A DNA stretch of 64,000 nt from JAAUTS01 sp034440395 (GTDB lineage Bacteria; Verrucomicrobiota; Verrucomicrobiia; Methylacidiphilales; JAAUTS01). Both the position numbers and the translations under genes were made by a program. This document shows, one piece after another, positions 51,772 to 60,430 of this stretch; position 1 is the stretch's first letter, and the number at the start of each line of letters is the position of its first letter. The stretch covers positions 43,419 through 107,418 of the forward strand of contig JAWXBW010000012.1 in the NCBI GenBank assembly GCA_034440395.1. The letters are read 5' to 3'. A model generated the notes under the pieces. The model made no database searches. It had not been told where the DNA came from and saw only the letters and a program-made list of their open reading frames with translations.

Positions 51772-52098
51772 TCAGGCTAGGCCGAGTTTTTGCTCTAAAC
51801 TGGCCTTTGATGTCATTCCTACAATTTGCTCTTTTACTTTGCCATCTTGAAAAATGATCATAGTTGGTATAGCACTTATTTTAAATGTGGCTGAAAGTTC
51901 AGCGCATTTATCCACATCGACTTTACCTATGAGCAACTTACCTACGTTAGCCTCAGCGATTTGATCTAATAATGGAGCAATAGCCTTACAAGGCCCACAC
52001 CACTCCGCCCAAAAATCAACAAGGAAGATTCCTTTGCTGTTGAGCACTTTTTCCGTAAAATTAGATTCCGACAATTCAATTACATGTTCACTAGCCAT
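51772..52098 (-). CDS. trxA: Thioredoxin
   Basis: 108 residues with the active site WCGPC (33-37) in VDFWAEWCGPCKAI, and the cis-Pro in SAIPTMIIF. No signal peptide, so it is the cytoplasmic type. It reduces disulfides of ribonucleotide reductase and other proteins. It lies downstream of the duplicated tail region on the same strand; no Shine-Dalgarno is visible. Confidence 0.97.
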   Translation of the reverse strand: MASEHVIELSESNFTEKVLNSKGIFLVDFWAEWCGPCKAIAPLLDQIAEANVGKLLIGKVDVDKCAELSATFKISAIPTMIIFQDGKVKEQIVGMTSKASLEQKLGLA

Positions 52099-52119
52099 GG
52101 ATTGAAAAATAGCGGGCTC

Positions 52120-52316
52120 ACTTAAAAAAGCAACTCTTCCTATACAAAAAAGAAATGGGCACGCAACTAATGCCCTGTATGCAACATTCCGACTTCTCTA
52201 GATAACATTAAGTGAGCTAAGCACTTGAATTGCCGCGCTGATCAGGGCTGCCGCCGCAACCGCTATCGGAAGTCCTGCTCCGCCCTCGGCTTGTCCAGAA
52301 GCTGTATATGTCATAT
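52120..52316 (-). repeat. Tandem duplication, copy 2 (tail-coding segment plus 3' flank)
   Basis: About 195 bp that aligns with 52335-52531 at an offset of 215-216 bp, visually near 80 % identical. It covers the last 38 codons of the 65-aa frame and about 80 bp beyond its stop. The boundaries are approximate. Confidence 0.8.
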
Positions 52317-52395
52317 TATTAGAATTAGAGGTCTTGCAAAAAAAAGCAACTGTTCCTGCACAACAAAGAATTGGAAGCGCAGCTAAGTGCTGCAT
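52198..52395 (-). CDS. Small membrane protein made by tandem duplication of the neighbouring gene's 3' end
   Basis: 65-residue frame. Residues 28-65 (MTYTASGQAEGGAGLPIA onward, ending QVLSSLNVI) match the C-terminal tail of the 415-residue protein next to it. Residues 1-27 (LPILCCAGTVAFFCKTS) correspond to what is 3' untranslated sequence in the other repeat copy, so this N-terminus is new coding sequence. There are two short hydrophobic segments. Whether it is translated is unknown; it may be a by-product of duplication. Confidence 0.45.
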   Translation of the reverse strand: MQHLAALPILCCAGTVAFFCKTSNSNNMTYTASGQAEGGAGLPIAVAAAALISAAIQVLSSLNVI

Positions 52396-52531
52396 GAAAA
52401 ATTCTCATCTCTTTAGATAACATTGAGTAAGCTTAGTACTTGAACTGCCACACTAATCAGAGCTGCGACCGCCGCAGCAATGGGAAGCCCAGCTCCACCT
52501 TCAGCTTGACTGGGCGCGGTGTAAGTAAACG
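52335..52531 (-). repeat. Tandem duplication, copy 1 (tail-coding segment plus 3' flank)
   Basis: Partner of 52120-52316. It contains the last 38 codons of the 415-aa gene, its stop at 52413, and about 78 bp of 3' flank, which now also encodes the N-terminus of the 65-aa frame. Confidence 0.8.
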
Positions 52532-53660
52532 CGGGTGAAGGTGTGGAGACGGGTACAGAATTTGTTGTTGTCGTTTTAACTGGTGTGGAACCAAGCGGTT
52601 GTTTATTGGCAATCTGCCCAACTCCCTTGCTCAATCCAGCTGTGGGTGGCTTAGGTGTACCAATTGGTGCGGCAACTGGGAACGGCGCCTTGGGTGCAGC
52701 ACCAGCAGAAATAGGGGTGGGTGTAGAAGCAAGAGCGGGTGTCGGCTTGACCATGGGGGACGGAATGCCGATAACACTGGTTTTAGGACTGACAAAGGCA
52801 GGTGCTTGTTTTGCTGGTCCAGGAGGAGCATAGGTTCCAACTTGTGGTTTCGGCGGCACTGTGGGGGAGACTGATTCCGTCGGGGGTGTGGGAGCCGCTG
52901 GTGGTTTAGGTGCTGCTGGCATAGCTAATGCCGCAGGTATAGCAGGCTTAGCAAAAGGCAATGCTGGAGCCTTACCTGTTAGGTTTGCCGTAGAAGGAGA
53001 AGCTGCAGGCATGGCCGTGTTCGGAGCGGCCGGGGGGAGAAAAGCTTTAGGTGCTGATGGAGGTGCGATGGGCACAGTAGGCATACTCGGTTTCGACATG
53101 GGAGACGCAACCATTGCCACGACAGGTTTAATAGCTGCTTGGGGTGCTGAAGGGGCGAGTGGTGGAGCCTTGGGTGCTAAGGGTGCCGTTGCGGCAATAG
53201 GTTTAGCCGCAGTCGATGGCATGGTTTGGGGGGCAACCACCTTGGGTTGCAGAATGGCTACAGGTTTAGGAATAGCAGCAGTGGGTGTGTCGAAGCCCTG
53301 CCCTTTGAATTCTGATGCTGCAAAATCAATCGGCCTAGTGACCGATACCATCATTTTATTCGCAGCTGAGGTAGGAGCCACCAAGCTAGGTGGGGGGGAA
53401 AGAGGATTCTGCGGTATAGCTCCCATGGGCTGACCACCGCTTGGCCTCGGAGGAAGGCTAATCCTCATGGTTTCTTTTTTAAGCTTCTTTTGAGTCGTCT
53501 TCAGGTCTGAGCCTTCTTGTGCATGAATATTTATTGTCTCCCTAGGCATTACCATGCCCGCTGGCATGATCGGCTTTTGTGCAATCCCAGAAGGTGGCGG
53601 CATGGGTAGTTTTGCGCCAGAAGGAGCATTCGGGTTAGGAGGGAATGGAGGAGTAGCCAT
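52413..53660 (-). CDS. Pro/Ala-rich low-complexity protein with C-terminal membrane anchor
   Basis: 415 residues. A Pro-rich N-terminus (PPFPPNPNAPSGAKLPMPPP) is followed by a short conserved-looking charged patch (KKLKKETMRISLPPRPSGG). Then come about 250 residues of Pro, Ala, Lys, Val repeats, and a C-terminal hydrophobic helix (AAAVAALISVAVQVLSLL) ending NVI. With no signal peptide this is a tail-anchored layout: the disordered part stays in the cytoplasm and the end enters the membrane. I recall similar proteins with a KKET-RI-LPP patch in Verrucomicrobiota. Function is unknown. Confidence 0.7.
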   Translation of the reverse strand: MATPPFPPNPNAPSGAKLPMPPPSGIAQKPIMPAGMVMPRETINIHAQEGSDLKTTQKKLKKETMRISLPPRPSGGQPMGAIPQNPLSPPPSLVAPTSAANKMMVSVTRPIDFAASEFKGQGFDTPTAAIPKPVAILQPKVVAPQTMPSTAAKPIAATAPLAPKAPPLAPSAPQAAIKPVVAMVASPMSKPSMPTVPIAPPSAPKAFLPPAAPNTAMPAASPSTANLTGKAPALPFAKPAIPAALAMPAAPKPPAAPTPPTESVSPTVPPKPQVGTYAPPGPAKQAPAFVSPKTSVIGIPSPMVKPTPALASTPTPISAGAAPKAPFPVAAPIGTPKPPTAGLSKGVGQIANKQPLGSTPVKTTTTNSVPVSTPSPAFTYTAPSQAEGGAGLPIAAAVAALISVAVQVLSLLNVI

Positions 53661-53820
53661 AAATTAAAAATAAATCCTTCAATGAACATGAGTCAATCAC
53701 TTTTTAAACATAAAGTGATAAAAAGAAGCTTATGATCTTGGAAAACCTTTCTGTTACAAATATTAATATAGCGTTAACTAGCATCAAACTACAAGCATTA
53801 AGATGATTAGTTTTGGGATA

Positions 53821-56220
53821 TTATAAGCTGCGCTTCCAAAAGGCTTCAAAGGCATGATCCCAATTGCGCTCTTTTTGGATCATGTCAGCATTGGCCTTAC
53901 GTATTTCGATAGGCGTAGGCTGGCTTAAGTAAGATTGCACCGCGGAGAGCCAAGGCTCCATTTGATTAGCAGCTAAGATTAATCCATGAGTCGGCTTAAG
54001 GATAAGTTCCTTCGGACCCCCAACGTCAGACACGAAAACTGGTAAGGCCGAACTCAAAGCCTCAATCACCACATTTCCGAAGGTATCCGTCGTGCTTGGA
54101 AACATGAAAAGCTCTGCTGAGGCATAGGCTACACCTAACTCTGCACCCCTGAGCACACCAGTGAAGATGGCATCAGGAACCATCTTTTTCATTTCCGCCT
54201 CAAAAGGTCCCTCACCCACGATCGCTAAATCTACGGCCGTTCCCCGTTTCCGAAGTTCTAAAAATAACTCCGCTAAAAACCTAAGTTCTTTTTCTTTGGA
54301 AATTCGTCCCACATACAACATAACAGGATGTTTTGCTCCACGCTTACGCCAAAAATCAGTTTCACGATGACTGTAATGAAAAAGTTCTGTATCTAAACCT
54401 CTAGGTAGTATTTCCAATTTTTCTGGGGCGATGCCTCTTTCAATCCAGCACTGCCGGTAAAATTCGGAATTTACATAAACGATGTCCATCTGTGAATAGA
54501 ACCAATACATGAACTTCCACATGAGCGTTTCCATTAATTGATCTTCCGTTAGAATACGCACGTATTGCGGGAAATCTGTGTGATAAATACCGCACGTTTT
54601 TAAGCCGAGCAATCTAGCAGCAGCTACGGCGGTCAATCCCACAGGTCCAGGAGTGCTGATAACGCATTCCGTAAACTTTTCACGCTCAATGTAGTCAATC
54701 ATCTCCAAGAGCGGGGGAAATGTCAGCTTTTGTAGCTCATACTCAGGTAACTCAAACTCACCGACTGGCTCAAAATTTTTAATAGGGATATCATCAATTT
54801 TAAGTTCGTTCCTTGAGACAATAATTCTCATATCATAACCAAGACGGGAGGCCGATTTCGTCATCGTCGAAATCGTGCGTGCCACTCCGTTTATATCGTC
54901 TAAAGTATCTGTGAACCAAGCCCGCTTAGTGTTTTGTAACGATTTGGGTACTTCACCTAAAAAACGCTTAGCCGCAGGCAGCAACACCTCTCGTTTTGTG
55001 TGCATGCCGTAATAGGAAAAAAAGTAAGGGCAAACACTTGCTACAATCGGTAACATTCCAACACTCGGCTGTAGGCAATCAAGGAACTCTCCCTTATTAA
55101 CACGTTCCATTACTTGCAAAAAGAGACGATAGAAAAGATCATTGCCGATTTTGGAAGCCATGCGGAAGGTTCTCCGCTCAGGCGTTGTTTCGATGCGGAT
55201 GATCGCATCTAATTCTTTTTTAACCTGTGGATTTAAAAAATATTTTACCACCTCGCGATTAAAGGAGGGATCATTAGGCTTGAAAAAATCTATCGCCTTT
55301 CCCGAACGAATAGCTTCTCCGACATGCCCTATCCATTCACCGAAAGAAAGATTCGTGGGGTTTTTACCCTCAAGAAAACGTTGCGCAACTTTACCGAGTA
55401 AATCCATGCCCTTCGGAGCCGTTTTACCTAATCTATCCTTTGCGTAATTAAAGATAACACGATAGATGCTGGTGCCCACACGATGAACATCACCCGGTCG
55501 CCCCACGGCTCTCCCCTGTCCTGATTCGACCGCGGCCAGAAACTCGTTCAGTGAAGAAGCGTGGTCGACCTCCGTCCAAGCTTGCCCAAAATAAAGCCCG
55601 CCATAATCCTCAGATCCACCGAAGAAGCTCTTCTTCCAAGGCTCCGCATAAGTTGATGCGAAGCCATGAGTGTTCGCCAACTCATCCATCACAGCTGGAG
55701 TTAAGGCCTTCAAACAAAGTTCCGTAATCTGACCCGATAAAGGATCACGCGTGCCATTAAGCGTTTCAAAAACTCTAAATAAAAGAATCAATTTTTCAAC
55801 GTGCGCTAAAGTTAACCGATCATTCACATTATACAGTAAATGCGCCACACCATGAACAATCCCTTGCTCACGCAACCAAGCTGTCAATTCATAAATATTA
55901 GCCCGCAGTTGTTGAATTTCTTCGTGTTGTTTTTCCGTGATATTCCATACAAGGAGTTGGATTTTACACGGGTCGTTCGGAAAATAAGTCGTAACTTTTT
56001 CGCTGATAAATGCTCCAGGACGATCTGCAATCCGTAAGCAACCCTCAATCCGATTCAGATCCGTCATCGTGACATACTGAAAGCTGGCCGCCTTAAGCTT
56101 CTCGTAAAGTTCTTCTGGCTGCGTGTAACTTTCTGGAACTCCCAGTTTCCTTAAAATCCATTCAGATGGCCTATCAGAAAAACAGGAATGAACTTGCAGG
56201 TCACATTTTGGCATAGTCAC
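53821..56220 (-). CDS. PHP-domain / GT4 glycosyltransferase fusion
   Basis: 799 residues. Residues 1-290 are a PHP-type domain (DLQVHSCFSDRPSEW, YVTMTDLNRIEG, GVAHLLYNVNDRL, GGSEDYGGLY), but several metal ligands are replaced (see findings). Residues 390-799 are a GT4 glycosyltransferase of the GT-B fold: YHTDFPQYVRIL acceptor side, then ILPRGLDTELF, YVGRISKEKELRFLAELF, and DTFGNVVIEALSSALPV with the nucleotide-sugar Glu residues. No signal peptide, so it is cytoplasmic. It is the last gene of the four-gene glycan operon, overlapping the deacetylase by 20 bp. Confidence 0.88.
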   Translation of the reverse strand: MTMPKCDLQVHSCFSDRPSEWILRKLGVPESYTQPEELYEKLKAASFQYVTMTDLNRIEGCLRIADRPGAFISEKVTTYFPNDPCKIQLLVWNITEKQHEEIQQLRANIYELTAWLREQGIVHGVAHLLYNVNDRLTLAHVEKLILLFRVFETLNGTRDPLSGQITELCLKALTPAVMDELANTHGFASTYAEPWKKSFFGGSEDYGGLYFGQAWTEVDHASSLNEFLAAVESGQGRAVGRPGDVHRVGTSIYRVIFNYAKDRLGKTAPKGMDLLGKVAQRFLEGKNPTNLSFGEWIGHVGEAIRSGKAIDFFKPNDPSFNREVVKYFLNPQVKKELDAIIRIETTPERRTFRMASKIGNDLFYRLFLQVMERVNKGEFLDCLQPSVGMLPIVASVCPYFFSYYGMHTKREVLLPAAKRFLGEVPKSLQNTKRAWFTDTLDDINGVARTISTMTKSASRLGYDMRIIVSRNELKIDDIPIKNFEPVGEFELPEYELQKLTFPPLLEMIDYIEREKFTECVISTPGPVGLTAVAAARLLGLKTCGIYHTDFPQYVRILTEDQLMETLMWKFMYWFYSQMDIVYVNSEFYRQCWIERGIAPEKLEILPRGLDTELFHYSHRETDFWRKRGAKHPVMLYVGRISKEKELRFLAELFLELRKRGTAVDLAIVGEGPFEAEMKKMVPDAIFTGVLRGAELGVAYASAELFMFPSTTDTFGNVVIEALSSALPVFVSDVGGPKELILKPTHGLILAANQMEPWLSAVQSYLSQPTPIEIRKANADMIQKERNWDHAFEAFWKRSL

Positions 56221-56926
56221 GATAGGTTATGGGTTGAAACCCATCCGCCAAGGCCATTTGCAAAATTTCTTTGATTTGTTGTTTTAATAAAGGCCAAGCG
56301 AAGTCATGGGGATGCAAGCTTAATCTCACCATATCCGTGCGCCGTAGGCTAGAAAAGAGAAAGGGATTCCAATAGGATGAAACACTTCTTCTCCAGCTCG
56401 ACCTCGTGCTATAGCAAAGGCTCTGACTTTTTTTACGGTTGTTTTTTTGAATTTGTGTAAATTCAGAAAGACGTGTGGTGTATTCGATTCCCATCCGCTT
56501 GAGTAACTTATCCTGCACGCTAGGCATCAACCAACCTGGGGCAATAAATCCATGCAAGCCCCAATCCTGCTGCGCCCACAATTTACTACCTAATTCGATG
56601 CGATGCATGAATTCCCCATCGCTCAAATCTAGAAACTCCGCTTCATTCGCCGTGTAAAGTTGAGTTAGAAAAAACGAACCACCTTTATTCCCACGCCGAT
56701 CATGGTAGTGGCCGTGCAGCACAAGATCATCACCCGCCGCGTGGCGCTGATTTAAATAAGCTAGGCTAGCGGCGTCGTCACAAGTTCGCTTACCATGGTG
56801 ATATTGTGGGATAACTAAAATAGAAAAATGATCCACCCCGAGTGCTGATAATTCCTGAATCTGTTCCGCAATCAACTCACGCGAGCCAGGATGAAAGTCA
56901 TGCAGGGATACAATAAGAGATTTCAT
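56201..56926 (-). CDS. DUF2334 polysaccharide-deacetylase-like protein
   Basis: 241 residues. IVSLHDFHPGS gives the catalytic-type Asp, DLVLHGHYHDRRG the metal His pair, and GFIAPGWLMP the later arm of a NodB-like barrel; RLSLHPHDF supplies a His near the end. The fold removes acetyl groups from sugars or sugar lipids. No signal peptide, so it should act on a cytoplasmic intermediate. It overlaps the GNAT gene by 4 bp (ATGA) and the fusion gene by 20 bp. Confidence 0.85.
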   Translation of the reverse strand: MKSLIVSLHDFHPGSRELIAEQIQELSALGVDHFSILVIPQYHHGKRTCDDAASLAYLNQRHAAGDDLVLHGHYHDRRGNKGGSFFLTQLYTANEAEFLDLSDGEFMHRIELGSKLWAQQDWGLHGFIAPGWLMPSVQDKLLKRMGIEYTTRLSEFTQIQKNNRKKSQSLCYSTRSSWRRSVSSYWNPFLFSSLRRTDMVRLSLHPHDFAWPLLKQQIKEILQMALADGFQPITYRDYAKM

Positions 56927-57651
56927 ACTTCTTCCGATTTTACAGAATTCTTATCCTTCCACAAATCCGTTCCGTAGAGAGATACATTTTTCTCCAAATT
57001 CTTAATAACCGTAAAAAGATAGACTGGTTCACTGATAAGCCCTTTATATTTAGTCACCTCAACTGCGTCCCTCACCTCAAACCCGTAGCGCGCAAACATG
57101 CGAGGTCCACGACGCTTTTCAAAAACCACCATTTGCCCATAAACGGCGGTCTCGCCTTTGTCTGCCAGAAGCTTTAAAAAAGTCTCAATCATTGCTCGTG
57201 TTCCCGAAACATTTTTAAAGCCAGGGCGTAAATTAATATGCATGTGCGCCATGTTGAGCGGCGTTTCCGGCACTTCCCTCCAACCACGCAAAAAAAGCCA
57301 ATTTACATACTTGCGGGAATGTTCTTGATAACATGTTAGATAACGAAAAATCATCTTAGGTATCCGCGTAAAGGCCTTTCTTATTTCGTACTGCGTTTTG
57401 CGCTGCGGATAACGGCAGCCTAATAAATATCCCTGAACTTGCCCCTCCGATTCCAGCACCACAGCTAAGTCAGGCTCGCATTCTAAATAATATTCCGTCA
57501 GAAAATTACCAAAAAGCTCGCGATCCCCAAACACTTGATCAATCGCTTTACCCAGAAAACCCGTGTCGCAGCAGATAGCCTGCAATGCCTCACGGTCCTT
57601 CGGTTCATAGAGCCGGATGATTACCTCCGCAGCCTTAATTTGTTCGCCCAT
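56923..57651 (-). CDS. GNAT-family acetyltransferase
   Basis: I place the start at ATG 57651 (MGEQIKAAEVIIRLYEPKD), giving 242 residues. The longer frame from 57738 would overlap the previous gene by 86 bp, while 57651 follows its TGA by one base. GNAT fold: IIRLYEPKDREAL at the start, AVVLESEGQVQGYLLG, HMHINLRPGFK, and ARYGFEV. The acetyl-CoA loop (NVSGTRAMI) departs from the usual RGxGxG/A, so cofactor binding may differ. It is second in the glycan operon. Confidence 0.82.
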   Translation of the reverse strand: MGEQIKAAEVIIRLYEPKDREALQAICCDTGFLGKAIDQVFGDRELFGNFLTEYYLECEPDLAVVLESEGQVQGYLLGCRYPQRKTQYEIRKAFTRIPKMIFRYLTCYQEHSRKYVNWLFLRGWREVPETPLNMAHMHINLRPGFKNVSGTRAMIETFLKLLADKGETAVYGQMVVFEKRRGPRMFARYGFEVRDAVEVTKYKGLISEPVYLFTVIKNLEKNVSLYGTDLWKDKNSVKSEEV

Positions 57652-57652
57652 A

Positions 57653-58852
57653 TCAATCAGCTTGGTAAAGTGCGCCATGAAGTAAACTCTCTCGCTTACG
57701 TTCAATCGCAAGGGAATAGAGTCCCCAGATTCGTTCAAACACCTTTGGCCAAGCGTAACGCTCGCAAACTTCCAAACTTGCTTGTGATCCCATTTTTTTT
57801 AAATCCAAATCCAGAAAATGTAGGATAGCTTTACCTAAAATTTCGGGATTATTTTTCCTAGCCCAATGTTCTAACCCAGAAAAAATATTCGCATCCATGT
57901 AACTTCCACGAATCCCTAAAACAGGACAAGCGCAGGCCTGACTCTCCAATGCCACGAGTCCAAATGTCTCGCACACTCCTGGATGAACAAATAAATCCGC
58001 CGCACGATAGTAGTCCGCCAATAAAAAGGGATCACTGCAATAAGGTATCCAATGTAAGCGTGAATTACTTTCTTGGTAACGTAATAAGGTCGGTCGCTGG
58101 GCCCCGTCTCCGATAATGAGAACTTCGATATCTCTAGGCCCATGCTTGTAAAGCCACTGGATCGATTCTAAAAGGGTGGCTGTATTTTTTTCTCCAGCCA
58201 AACGACCCACGTAAAGTAAAAGCCGCGCGTTCTCTGAAATGCCGAGAGAGCGGCGTATTTCTGGGTTGCGTGCTTTAGGGAAATAGACATTTGTGTTCAC
58301 CCCTAGATGCACAGATGCTGTGTTCCTCACTCCCCAGCCTTCTAACACTTTTGCTAAAAACTCTGACGGAACCAACGTTAAATCCAACCTGTCATAAAGA
58401 CGGCAAATATAATCCTCCGCGTAAGCCATAACCACATCACGTAACCAAGGGCCACAATATTTTAAAACCGTGCGTAAATAGGCTTCAGGGAAATGAGAGT
58501 GATAAAACCCAGCGATAGGAATATGCAATTGCTGCGCTGCGTCCAGCATTGCCCAGCCTAATTGGTAAGGATCGCCCGATTCAATGATGTCAGGCTTTTC
58601 GTCGAAAACCATCTGCTTGGCTTGTTGAACGTTGAATAAAATCCGGTAACGTGAGCTGGAATTAATACGAGGAGAAGCAACGGTGCAGGTCGTCAGTCTA
58701 CCCTCGCAAATCACTTCCGTCTTTGCTCCTGGCACCACGAGAACATGTTCATCTTGGGTAAAATCCCGGATATAATTCCGCTTCTCTGTTAAATAACGGC
58801 GCACGCCTCCGCCAACTTCTGAATAAAACTGTGTCGCATCGCAAATTTTCAT
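57653..58852 (-). CDS. GT4-family glycosyltransferase
   Basis: 399-residue GT-B glycosyltransferase. QFYSEVGGGVRRYLTEK is the N-terminal Gly loop, GFYHSHFPEAYL the acceptor region, LLYVGRLAGEKNTATLL the start of the donor half, and CETFGLVALESQACACPVLG the E-x7-E motif. No membrane segment. It is the first gene of the operon GT4-GNAT-DUF2334-PHP/GT4, in which every junction overlaps or nearly touches. The donor sugar is not readable. It resembles transferases adding mannose or glucose to lipids or glycans. Confidence 0.92.
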   Translation of the reverse strand: MKICDATQFYSEVGGGVRRYLTEKRNYIRDFTQDEHVLVVPGAKTEVICEGRLTTCTVASPRINSSSRYRILFNVQQAKQMVFDEKPDIIESGDPYQLGWAMLDAAQQLHIPIAGFYHSHFPEAYLRTVLKYCGPWLRDVVMAYAEDYICRLYDRLDLTLVPSEFLAKVLEGWGVRNTASVHLGVNTNVYFPKARNPEIRRSLGISENARLLLYVGRLAGEKNTATLLESIQWLYKHGPRDIEVLIIGDGAQRPTLLRYQESNSRLHWIPYCSDPFLLADYYRAADLFVHPGVCETFGLVALESQACACPVLGIRGSYMDANIFSGLEHWARKNNPEILGKAILHFLDLDLKKMGSQASLEVCERYAWPKVFERIWGLYSLAIERKRESLLHGALYQAD

Positions 58853-58953
58853 TATTTATCTTAACTGCACAAAAAGCTAACCTAACGGGGCAGCTTCCTC
58901 ACTGACAAGCGAAACATATTGCCATCTCAAGCTAAGAGTCCAATATTTTTCTC

Positions 58954-59703
58954 ATGAAAAGAAGTGACTTTCTTAAACTACTCTCAGCTGGTGCTCTGGG
59001 CTATCAATTTTCTAGCGTAAATGGCCTGTGCGACTTAAATCCTACGACGGGTGAATTCCAACTGAACGCCCACTTCGTTCACCGTGGCCCAGGTCTAGGA
59101 CGGCGCATTGCCATGACTTTTGATGACGGCCCCTCACCTAGAGTAACTGAAGTTGTCTTAAAAGAGCTAGCTAAACGCAACATCACCGCCACCTTCTTTA
59201 TGATCGGCAATAAAGTCGAACGCTACGCTTCCCTAGCAAAAGAAGTGGCCTCCGCTGGCCATGAACTAGGTAACCATAGCTACACCCACCCGCCCCTCAA
59301 TACTCTCTCCGCTGCCAAAGTAGAGTATGAGCTTGAGAAGACCCAAGAAGCCATACACGCCGCCACAGGAAAAGTGCCTGTCTGGTTTCGTCCCCCCTAC
59401 GGTGCCTTCCGAAATAACCAAGGCTCCATCCCGCGTGCCAAATCCCTTGGCGTAGCCTACTGGTCTGTGGATCCACGAGATTGGTCTAAGCCAGGTGCAT
59501 CTGTCATCACCTCGCGAGTCACCAGAATGACGAACCCAGGATCCATCGTGCTCCTTCACGACCTTCACTCGCAAACGGCTGATGCCGTAGGCTCAATCTT
59601 AGATAACTTGATGGAATCTTCCTTCAGCTTTAGTCAACTCTCTGGTTTTCTCGGTGATCCCTACGGCCCGTCTAGTAAAACGGCCCTAGCTGCAAAAGCT
59701 TAA
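58954..59703 (+). CDS. Secreted NodB-type polysaccharide deacetylase
   Basis: 249 residues. The N-terminus (MKRSDFLKLLSAGALGYQF) looks like a Tat-like or lipid-export signal but lacks the twin Arg. The NodB domain is complete: MTFDDGP (D57, D58), HSYTHP (H108, H112), RPPYGA (146-151), DPRDWSKPG and LLHDLHS. It deacetylates peptidoglycan, chitooligomers or another surface glycan. It is divergent from the glycan operon and may act with it, but it lies on its own transcript. Confidence 0.9.
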   Translation: MKRSDFLKLLSAGALGYQFSSVNGLCDLNPTTGEFQLNAHFVHRGPGLGRRIAMTFDDGPSPRVTEVVLKELAKRNITATFFMIGNKVERYASLAKEVASAGHELGNHSYTHPPLNTLSAAKVEYELEKTQEAIHAATGKVPVWFRPPYGAFRNNQGSIPRAKSLGVAYWSVDPRDWSKPGASVITSRVTRMTNPGSIVLLHDLHSQTADAVGSILDNLMESSFSFSQLSGFLGDPYGPSSKTALAAKA

Positions 59704-59732
59704 AGCTTCAAACCACGCCTGCTTGCGCTGCC

Positions 59733-60386
59733 TTAAAGCTTATTTTTTCCCACGCCGCCTTCAGCCAGAAATCCGCTCCAGATTGTTCCAGGGAATATGT
59801 GGGCATCGCGACCAATTAAACTTCCAGGATTTAAAACACTTTGACAGCCTATCTGCGCCCGATCACCCACGATGGCTCCGAACTTCCTCAAGCCCGTATC
59901 TACTCGCTCACCTGTGTGGCGCACCACGACGTTTTTTTGGTCTAAACGCAGATTAGATAAAATCACACCTGCCGCCAAATGCGATCGGTATCCTAACACA
60001 GAATCACCGACGTAAGAAAAATGCGGTATTTCAGCCTCATTTAAAAGAACACAATTCTTGAACTCGCAGCTATTACCCAAAACGCATCCGTCCCCAACAA
60101 TGACATTCTCGCGGATGTAGGCCCCGTGCCGAATTTTACAATTTTTACCAATCCACGCTGGACCACAAATATACGCGCCTGGCTCCACCACAGTTCCTTC
60201 ACCTAAATACACCTGATCACTAATGAAAGGCTTTCCAATAACCTGGCCAAGGATGGCTGGTTTTAGTCTGAACTTTAGATACACTTCGATTTCAGGCAAA
60301 ACGTCCCAAACCTTTTCCACATTTTCAAAAAGAGCAAGATGTTCCGTTTGCGAGAGGTCAAGAAAATCGGCAGGTTTAAAATGCAT
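59733..60386 (-). CDS. Left-handed beta-helix acyltransferase-like protein (GlmU C-terminal type)
   Basis: 217 residues. Hexapeptide repeats (EGTVVEPGAYICG, GKNCKIRHGAYIREN, GDGCVLGNSCEFKNC, GYRSHLAAGVILSN, GDRAQIGCQSVLNPG) form a left-handed beta-helix. The stretch VGDSVLGYRSHLAAG resembles the GlmU acetyltransferase site, but there is no uridyltransferase domain. It may be a sugar-nucleotide acetyltransferase. It converges with the NodB gene. It is a stand-alone acyltransferase domain, not full GlmU. Confidence 0.82.
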   Translation of the reverse strand: MHFKPADFLDLSQTEHLALFENVEKVWDVLPEIEVYLKFRLKPAILGQVIGKPFISDQVYLGEGTVVEPGAYICGPAWIGKNCKIRHGAYIRENVIVGDGCVLGNSCEFKNCVLLNEAEIPHFSYVGDSVLGYRSHLAAGVILSNLRLDQKNVVVRHTGERVDTGLRKFGAIVGDRAQIGCQSVLNPGSLIGRDAHIFPGTIWSGFLAEGGVGKNKL

Positions 60387-60430
60387 AAGCTGATTCTATT
60401 TTAGCTAAGTCTAAAGGTGAAGCCTCAAGT

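Noticed and set aside
52543..53433. Long plus-strand frames with Gly/Ala-rich translations
   Set aside because: They are antisense to the Pro/Ala-rich gene; GC-rich repeat codons keep the opposite frames open.
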